Origin: Polytrichum commune
Lineage: Eukaryota > Streptophyta > Polytrichopsida > Polytrichales > Polytrichaceae
NCBI GenBank assembly: GCA_950295325.1
Contig: OX485806.1
Span: forward strand, 20,150,001-20,214,000
DNA length: 64,000 nucleotides
Reading direction: 5' to 3'
Each line of letters begins with the position of its first letter. Position 1 is the first letter of the stretch. The notes below the pieces were generated by a model that saw only the letters and a list, made by a program, of their open reading frames with translations, searched no databases and was not told the DNA's origin. Shown in pieces: positions 58,366 to 64,000 of this stretch. Both the position numbers and the translations under genes were made by a program.

Positions 58366-60438
58366 ATGCCGGAAGCACGGGAAGAGGATCAGAGGGAACC
58401 TATCCCGGTTCCGCTCAAAGCCCTCATCCCTGCAATTCCGAGGGAGGATAGGGAGCTACAGGAGCTCGCGGAGGATCTCCGGGTTATGGGCTGCGCGGGG
58501 TTGCTAGCCAAACCCTGGAACCTCCGAGCCGAAGATACTCTCCGAGAGTTTAAGTTTGAGAGAGGAAATCAGTGGCTAGGGACAAAGAGGAGAGATCCGG
58601 AACACTGGACTCCGGATATTTGGAACAGGGTCTACGGGTTTCCTCGGGGGATTACAGAAGGATGGGCCGGCCGCCGCGACGGCTTGTTCGCTGGAAAATT
58701 TAGAGGGGACGCGGATCCGAAGGACGGCTTCCACCCCGGGAACTGCCGGAACCTGAGAGAGAGGAGGGTGTTGGAATTCCTCCTACCTATCCTTAACCCG
58801 GACAAGCCGAAGCGGATTAGCCTTACCATGGCTAACACGCTGTTCGGTGCCATGTCCGGAGTCCGGCCTGTGAACTGGGGGCTGATTATCCAGGAGATAG
58901 TGGGCCGGGCCCTCCCCCATATTGGCCGGAAACCCTCCTTCCTCTCCCCCTTCATTTTGCATCTCTACCAGCATTTCGACTGCATCACGGCCGAGGAGGA
59001 GGACCTACTCACAATAGCGGCGGACGAGGTCACCTACAAGCTGCTTCCGGAAGCCGGAGACGTCGAGACGGAGACCTCCAGCGACCCTATTCTTCCGGAA
59101 GCACCTCCCTCGTCACCCGGAAGCCCGCCGCCAACCGTCTCGAGGCCACTCTCTCCTCCTCCCCCTCACCAACATCCGGAAGCCAGACCCAGCCAGGAGA
59201 CCCCATGGCGGAATGTGGATCTATCTGCTTGGGACTTTCCGGAGAACCCGTTCAAACGGTTCCAGGAGGGGATGGAGGACCTCAAGACCCAGTATTACCG
59301 ACTGGAGCACATCGTCAGGGGGGCAAACCATGCTCTGGACGACTGCGGACCCGGAAACATTCTCCGGGAATTGGCAAAGAGGGCGGACCGGAAGGAGCTG
59401 GAGCAGGCCAAGACGGAGAATGCCCACCTCACCGCACAGATAGCGGCCATGACTCAGGAGCTGAGTCAGAAGAGCGAGGAGATCCGGACGTACCATGCGG
59501 AGCAGGCAGTGCTCTTCAGCCGGATCCGGGAACTGGTGGGTCATCCGGCGGAGATCGTTAACAAGGCACATCTCTACGACCGGATGATGGAGTCCGGAGA
59601 TCCCGCTTCCGCCAGGCAGACCCTCCCCATCCTCGTGAAGTATTCACGGACGATGAAGGATCTCCTGGCGGAAATCCAGAGGGTGGTCCCGCCAAGCGGA
59701 ACACCGCGGAGGGTGCTCTATCCGGGTCCGCCAGGGTCACCAACCAGAACCCTCTACGAGGTGGTTGGTGAAGTAGCCCTGGTTCAGAATCCGCCGTCCT
59801 CTGCAGGACCCAGCCAGCAGGGAGGCGGCTCTCGGCCTGGTAGTTCCGGAGGGGCTCCGGAAAGGGTCCGTTCTCCCCAGGTGAGGCGGAAGAGCACCGG
59901 GTCGGTCCGATCCGGAAGGGGCCGGTCCCCTGTTCCGCGGAACTCGGATAGGTCCCGGACTCCGGATAGGGCTAGGACGCTGATCCGGCACCAGACTTCC
60001 GATCGGGAGGCAACTCCGAGTAGGGGCAAGGCCCCTATGACCCACGCCTCGCCATCGTCTCCACGGGACTGCCAAATGGTGAGTCCCTTTCCTCCGCCAC
60101 CCTCAAGGGCGGCCTCCAACAGGGATCCGCAGACGGCTTCGATCTCGGGCGGACGGAATCCGGAGCAGGGCACCGGAAGCGATCCTTCTCCAGTCCGAAG
60201 CATCCGGATGGGGACAGCTTCCGGAACCCCAGGGACAGTCTCCGGAACACCAGGGACCGCTACCCCACGGACCGAGAGGGCAGCGGATTCGGAGGACGAG
60301 GTTGCTCCGTCTCCGAACATGAGGAGGATGCTCACGCGGCTGCAGAAGGCATCGCCGGCAGGGGGCTCATCCGCCGTCAGCGGGTTAGGGAGTCACTCAA
60401 AGGAGGGATCGGCTCCGAAGAAGCACCGGTCTTCTTAG
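58366..60438 (+). CDS. 690-residue protein of the CCGGA-rich element, function unknown
   Basis: One intact frame from MPEAREEDQREP to a TAG stop. Residues about 30-230 form a globular, conserved-looking domain (GLLAKPWNL, DIWNRVYGFPRGITEGW, FLLPILNPDKPKRISLTMAN, VRPVNWGLIIQEIV, FLSPFILHLYQHF). Its rhythm resembles the 'putative plant transposon protein' and plant-mobile-domain families; this is a resemblance, not an assignment. A proline-rich linker (about 240-300) leads to a coiled-coil region (about 310-450). The C-terminal third is Ser/Arg/Pro-rich with many RSRTPDR-like units, suggesting nucleic-acid or protein binding. No catalytic motif is seen. CCGGA words occur in all three codon phases, so the DNA bias is not a codon preference. 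It may be a gag-like or accessory element protein. Confidence 0.65.
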   Translation: MPEAREEDQREPIPVPLKALIPAIPREDRELQELAEDLRVMGCAGLLAKPWNLRAEDTLREFKFERGNQWLGTKRRDPEHWTPDIWNRVYGFPRGITEGWAGRRDGLFAGKFRGDADPKDGFHPGNCRNLRERRVLEFLLPILNPDKPKRISLTMANTLFGAMSGVRPVNWGLIIQEIVGRALPHIGRKPSFLSPFILHLYQHFDCITAEEEDLLTIAADEVTYKLLPEAGDVETETSSDPILPEAPPSSPGSPPPTVSRPLSPPPPHQHPEARPSQETPWRNVDLSAWDFPENPFKRFQEGMEDLKTQYYRLEHIVRGANHALDDCGPGNILRELAKRADRKELEQAKTENAHLTAQIAAMTQELSQKSEEIRTYHAEQAVLFSRIRELVGHPAEIVNKAHLYDRMMESGDPASARQTLPILVKYSRTMKDLLAEIQRVVPPSGTPRRVLYPGPPGSPTRTLYEVVGEVALVQNPPSSAGPSQQGGGSRPGSSGGAPERVRSPQVRRKSTGSVRSGRGRSPVPRNSDRSRTPDRARTLIRHQTSDREATPSRGKAPMTHASPSSPRDCQMVSPFPPPPSRAASNRDPQTASISGGRNPEQGTGSDPSPVRSIRMGTASGTPGTVSGTPGTATPRTERAADSEDEVAPSPNMRRMLTRLQKASPAGGSSAVSGLGSHSKEGSAPKKHRSS

Positions 60439-60511
60439 TTAGGAGAGTAGCTAGATTAGTTAGGCAGAATAGAGGTAGGCAGGTAGGACTTAGGAGTTTT
60501 TGAAGACGAGT

Positions 60512-60726
60512 AATAAAATTTTCTCTTGGTAGTGTCAGCGGAAAACCCGGATCTGGATCCGGGAAATCCGGGAGACTGGGTGTAGTTAGGGTTTTCTTAA
60601 GCGGCGGCCGCTTGGGCCGCCGCCCTCAGTTTAGGGATTTTTGAGCCTCTACTTAAGGCTGAATAAGGAGCTTGAGAAGGGTTCCTTCTCAATTGTTGTA
60701 TTGCGATTACTCCTATTCTGAATAAA
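60512..60726 (+). terminator. Poly(A)-like signals downstream of the 690-codon ORF
   Basis: AATAAA occurs at 60,512-60,517 (74 bp after the stop) and again at 60,721-60,726. The second follows a TTGTTGTATTGCGATTACTC stretch and precedes a T/C-rich segment, like a plant polyadenylation region. Between them lies a perfect GC palindrome (GGCGGCCGC core, near 60,603). Confidence 0.45.
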
Positions 60727-60839
60727 TGTCTTTGCTTCTCACTCCTTGACTTCTCTTTATTGATGTTTGCGTGAATGATCCGGAGATTGTTGGTGGAAGA
60801 AAAAAAAAAAGCATGAGGGATAGGAGTTCCGGATAGGAC

Positions 60840-61410
60840 ATGAGAGAGGAGACCCGGATCAGATCCGGTTATCGCCTTGTAGATCCTCTATGAGTGTAGT
60901 GGGAGGGAAACCTCACTAATCCGGTGGGTTGGGTAACGTCTAGGTGGGATAGCCGCTGGGAAGATTGGGTGAGATCCGGAAGGGATCCGGACTTACGCCA
61001 ATCTGATCTTCTGAAGAGGTCCCACCGTCCTTAGACGGACCTATCTGGATTGGTGGTACGGATCGCCCAGTTAGCTCAGATTGAGTAGAATCCAAGGTAG
61101 AGGTAGCCGGACAGATCCGTCGTACGGAGAAGGAGAGGTCCGGATCAGTAAGGATTCCGGATTGGAGGCCACCTCCGGGGTGCAGTAGGAAGAGATCCTC
61201 ATTGTTCCGGGTGTTTGGGTAACATCCCGGTGAGACAGCCGTGGGGGAGATTAGGCCAAGGTCCGGAAGGGATCCGGACTTAACTGATCTTCCGAAGAGG
61301 TATCATCACTGGTGGACGGGGCAATCCAGAAAGTGGTACGGGTCACCCACTCATCCCGTCGAGTCAGATCTCCGGCCAGAATCCGGACTCCTTTGGTCAC
61401 TATAGTCCCA
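60840..61410 (+). repeat. Tandem duplication of a unit of about 286 bp, non-coding
   Basis: Two units of roughly 75 percent identity share, in order, a GGATCAG word, TTGGGTAACnTC, GGTGnGAnAGCCG, TCCGGAAGGGATCCGGACTT, CTGATCTTCnGAAGAGGT, TGGTACGGnTCnCCCA and AGAATCC. They begin near 60,840 and 61,126. They lie between the poly(A)-like signals and the right end of the element, and may be structured RNA or integration-related sequence. Confidence 0.75.
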
Positions 61411-62176
61411 AGAAACAACCCGGATCTCTCTGTGTGACCTGCCAAGACGGATCTGATCAATCCGGATTGATTGTGAGGGAGGTTCCGGATTGCAACCTTA
61501 TCAAGGACGTCTTCACCGGAAGAAACCACCTATTCTAGAGGGTAGACGTAGAGGGGTGGGTAAGCATTATAATTAGGACCTAGAAATATCATCCGGAAAG
61601 GCACACTCCGGAAAAAGGCTAAGAGTGTCCCCAAAAACCAAAAATCCGGAAATTTGGCTAAGGAAGAGGAAATAAGCAGGTACGGAGAGTTTTAGACCTC
61701 CTACACTTCACAGAATCCTTGGACGATACTAGGGTCATCCGGACAACCCGGATTAGGCACTTAAAACCGCCAATCCGGATATTTTGGTGTTCGCGTGTTC
61801 CCACACTTGCAGCAGTCGCAATACGTAAGGTAACCTACCTTTTCTCCAAGCTTGAAAGTAGGCATGCCCCTGTGTGGGCATCCAACACACCGGAAGGCAT
61901 CTCCCAACCTACACTGCAACGAACAATAGAATCCGTCAATAGAAGCTTCAAAAAAGTGAATCATAAACATTGTCTTCAAAGCATAATAACCAGAAATAAA
62001 TTTCAATTCGTCTGAGTCACTCACACTTCCACAGGCTGACTTCGGATTGCTGATTTGTGCAGTTGTAAGCCTGGTTTCCTCTTGCTTCGCCTCAATCTCT
62101 GCCTGCCCACATGAGTAGTTCTTGCAGGCCTTCTTAGCAACACCACAGTTATCTGCGACTGCAAATGCCAGAAGTA

Positions 62177-62230
62177 CACGAGGAAAAAGAACACGAGGAG
62201 GAAGAGCACCAGTGCGGAGCGGGAGGGAGC
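62177..62230. repeat. 54-bp direct repeat R3 bounding captured DRE2
   Basis: Identical to R2 (57,540-57,593). On its right it continues with GTCGGAGGCGAGTCGGGCGA, which R1 also has. It adjoins the intron 5' of the first DRE2 exon. Confidence 0.93.
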
Positions 62231-62580
62231 GTCGGAGGCGAGTCGGGCGAGTCGGGGAAGACAAGTTGAAGAGCAGGAGATTAGCTTGCACTTCTTATGC
62301 AACCAAGAACCCCCGCGCACAAGCTCGGCGCCCTAACGTGATTTCAGTTTTGTCAAGAGGTCATGCTTGGTGTCAACTTTGGTTTTAGTAACTTCATGCA
62401 ACTCGTGTAGCTTGTGTGGCCTTTGTGTGAGCTGTTTTCTCCACTTTTACCTATGCATTACTGGTATGTGTTAGAAGTTTCATGATGTTCGGCATAATTG
62501 GACTTTAATTTCACTTCTTTTCAACATGCTTTACCATGAATTTCCAAAAAAAATCGGCTTTCCTTTTTATAATTATTTTA

Positions 62581-62605
62581 CGCCGAAGTTGCCCTTAACG
62601 TACGG
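62581..62605 (-). repeat. Right terminal inverted repeat of the pogo-type element
   Basis: Reverse complement begins CCGTACGTTAAGGGCAAC and matches the left end at 23 of 25 positions. Followed by the TA duplicate. Confidence 0.93.
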
Positions 62606-62607
62606 TA

Positions 62608-64000
62608 TAGTGATACGCAAATAGCTTGGATTCATACTTTGCCACATCCTAAAGAAGTATGGGATAAGTTACATGCTACTTATGCCAAATCTAACAAAGG
62701 CTTTCAAGCAACCATTCATAAAAAGTTGGTGCATTTAACCATGAATGAATTTCGAAGTATTATTAAAAAAGGTGGAAGAATGGCAAGGCGTGTTGGAGGA
62801 AGTTGCGGGGGCGGGTCTAAAAGTTGATGAACAACACCAAATCATGTTGTTGTTAGCTGCACTCCCAAACATTTGGTGAGCGTTCGTCACCACTCAAGGC
62901 AATATTCCTGACCTTACTTTACCATATAAGGTTGCAAATATTTTTCAAGAGGATTCTATGATGGGGCCTATCCACAATAATAGTAAAACATCAGCTTTTA
63001 TACCAACAATAAATTTACTAAAAAGGCTTGTCCTCAACGACACCCTTCAAGTTATCCATCCAACCAATCAAAACAAGCTTCAAGCTCTAGTTATTGTAAA
63101 TACACTCCTTCTAAACCTTATGTTTCACATAATCATATCCAAGTTGAAGCTCATCTTACTTCCCTTATAATATGCCATTACCATCCTAAAAAGGGGCATA
63201 AATCTCCCAAATGCCACCAACATGTGCGTGGTCAGAATAATATATGGTATAAACAAACCACAATGCAAGCAACTATTGTGAGTCAAACTAAACCCTTGCA
63301 GTTTGTTTAGTGCGGTCACCCAAAATAACCAAGACTTTCACACAACTTGGTATCTAGACTCGGGTGCAACCCAACACATGTCATCCATTAAGAGTTGGTT
63401 TCATACATATCTACCACTCTTTCCCCCTTGCCCCATATATATGGGCGATGATACGCAACTTAATGCCATTGGCATTGGTTCAATTTTGATAACATTACCA
63501 ACTAGGCAAGTCATCATTATTGATGGCGTACTACATGTTCCCAATTTATTTAAGAATGTAATATCAACAAGTCAAATCACTTCTAAAGGCAAAAGTCAAG
63601 TTGCTTTTGTAAACATACATTATTACTATTTCTACCCCACATGATAAGGACTTCAGTATTACATGTGATCAAGTTGGACATTTATACCCATTTGGCGTTG
63701 GCTTATGTCCCGCTATCCAATCATGGAAGAAACAAGTATTTCAACCAAAGACACCATCTACTCGTCCCAACAAGGGCAAATGGTCATCCACAAAGTTTCA
63801 CGATGAAACTTTTCTAGCTCATGACTCCCTTAACAAGGCACATGATCCTATCTCAGTCAAAGATGCCTTATCTAGCCTAGATGCTATGCATTGGAAAGCT
63901 GCAATGGATAGTGAGTATCAATCTCTCATGATAAATAAAACTTGGATATTGGTTGATTGTCCTTAAGATCGGCTAGTTGTTAGTAGCAAATGGTTAATTA
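62608..64000 (+). mobile_element. Ty1/copia fossil, right part (gag, protease, start of RT), runs off the window
   Basis: Copia-type gag resumes at the TA duplication (HPKEVWDKLHATY). An aspartic-protease segment with WYLDSGATQHMS lies at about 63,340-63,600. The beginning of the reverse-transcriptase region, with the usual MHWKAAMDSEYQSL and NKTWILV words, lies at about 63,870-63,960. The element is clearly broken, with several breaks, and incomplete in this window. It continues from 50,935-52,573 and is older than the pogo-type insertion. Confidence 0.85.

Larger units (their letters stand above)
57720..61805 (+). mobile_element. CCGGA-rich 4,086-bp element with TG...CA ends, unclassified
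   Basis: Ends are TGTGGGA and TCCCACA (7-bp inverted, TG...CA). CTTGC is duplicated immediately outside (57,715-57,719 and 61,806-61,810). The boundaries coincide with an abrupt change to DNA packed with CCGGA/TCCGG words and, on the right, with the interior of a DRE2 intron. No long terminal repeats are visible, and no reverse transcriptase, integrase or DDE domain is recognised. It contains one long ORF that looks whole. A 5-bp duplication with TG...CA ends is typical of LTR-type integration but also of a few DNA transposons (Ginger-like), so its class is open. Confidence 0.75.
57591..62158 (-). pseudogene. DRE2: Captured C-terminal part of DRE2/anamorsin (CIAPIN1)
   Basis: Three exons in phase: 62,158-62,025, 61,913-61,839 and 57,626-57,591. 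They encode [20 protein letters not shown]...NPKSACGS, then [20 protein letters not shown]...GEK, then ITLEGSLLVAD. This is the Fe-S domain of anamorsin, the cytosolic Fe-S assembly factor that receives electrons from the TAH18/NDOR1 reductase. The CX2CX7CX2C [4Fe-4S] motif is intact. In the [2Fe-2S] motif the usual CKNC is CKNY, losing one ligand. Intron 1 is 111 bp with a GTGAGT donor; intron 2 was about 121 bp before the 4-kb CCGGA-rich element entered it. The N-terminal methyltransferase-like domain and start are absent. Kept introns mean DNA-level capture. It is bounded by R2 and R3. Confidence 0.88.
52576..62605 (+). mobile_element. 10-kb pogo-type (Tc1/mariner) transposon with nested insertions
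   Basis: Ends are 25-bp inverted repeats starting CCGTACGTTAAGGGCA with two mismatches; subterminal AAATAATTAT words also pair. TA is duplicated outside (52,574-52,575 and 62,606-62,607). Copia gag sequence flanks both sides, which proves insertion into that fossil. The transposase relic lies just inside the left end, in left-to-right orientation. Subtracting the hAT-like element (817 bp) and the CCGGA-rich element (4,086 bp) leaves about 5.1 kb, still large for pogo. The excess includes a tandem array (about 55.4-55.96 kb), a captured DRE2 gene fragment and GC-rich direct repeats. Confidence 0.9.

Noticed and set aside
59205-60335. Other long open frames inside the 690-codon ORF on both strands
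   Set aside because: High GC content and the CCGGA bias keep stop codons rare in all frames. Only the plus-strand frame from 58,366 spans the whole region with a plausible domain order.
57720-61805. Ordinary LTR retrotransposon
   Set aside because: TG...CA ends and a 5-bp duplication fit, but no repeated long termini and no polymerase or integrase signature were found, so the class is left open.
61761-62291. 176-codon minus-strand ORF as a real protein
   Set aside because: It reads through a GT-AG intron between two DRE2 exons. The exon model explains it better.
1-64000. CRISPR arrays, operons, bacterial ribosome sites, tRNA genes
   Set aside because: Introns and plant gene families show nuclear eukaryotic DNA. 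No regularly spaced repeat array and no cloverleaf with A and B boxes could be found by eye.

Overview
The window reads as nuclear DNA of a streptophyte plant. It holds a plant-type calcium-dependent protein kinase, split genes with GT-AG introns of about 100-1,300 bp, no operons, and AT-rich intergenic DNA packed with small DNA transposons. I cannot name the species. A seedless land plant or another large-genome streptophyte would fit, but that is inference.

Layout. 1-4.3 kb: an intronless CDPK gene (minus strand) with its leader. 4.3-22.4 kb: no confident gene; this part holds MITEs, a dispersed repeat of about 370 bp (Rep-A), hairpin elements, a decayed 5S-derived copy, and fragments of an endonuclease-like and a pogo-type transposase gene. 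22.4-28.2 kb: a small GC-rich island and an old direct duplication of about 2 kb. 28.2-33.1 kb: a near-perfect palindrome carrying two head-to-head copies of the gene for proteasome subunit beta type-2 (beta4, PBD). 35.3-40.3 kb: a multi-exon leucine-rich-repeat gene (plus strand). 41.0-45.6 kb: a complete eight-exon gene on the minus strand for an ankyrin protein ending in a J-like segment (NFKBIL1/IkBL-like), tail-to-tail with the LRR gene; its first intron hosts a 5S-derived element. 46-50.6 kb: a textbook PIF/Harbinger-type MITE inside a Rep-A copy, a hAT-like element, a tandemly duplicated exon and a GC-rich minisatellite.

51-64 kb is a nest of mobile elements and the most unusual part. 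A broken Ty1/copia fossil is split by a 10,030-bp pogo-type element (52,576-62,605) with 25-bp terminal inverted repeats and a TA target duplication. That element carries a dead, intron-containing transposase and a captured C-terminal part of a host DRE2/anamorsin gene (three exons with introns) bounded by perfect 54-bp direct repeats. It has itself been entered by an 817-bp hAT-like element (8-bp duplication) and by a 4,086-bp CCGGA-rich, TG...CA-bounded element (5-bp duplication). The 4-kb element carries one intact 690-codon ORF, with promoter-like and poly(A)-like signals and no recognisable transposase, integrase or reverse transcriptase. It is the best candidate here for something undescribed.

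Likely active host genes are the CDPK (calcium signalling), the two PBD copies (proteasome core), the LRR gene (possibly ubiquitin-ligase related) and the NFKBIL1-like gene (probably nuclear). They show no sign of working together; they are simply neighbours.
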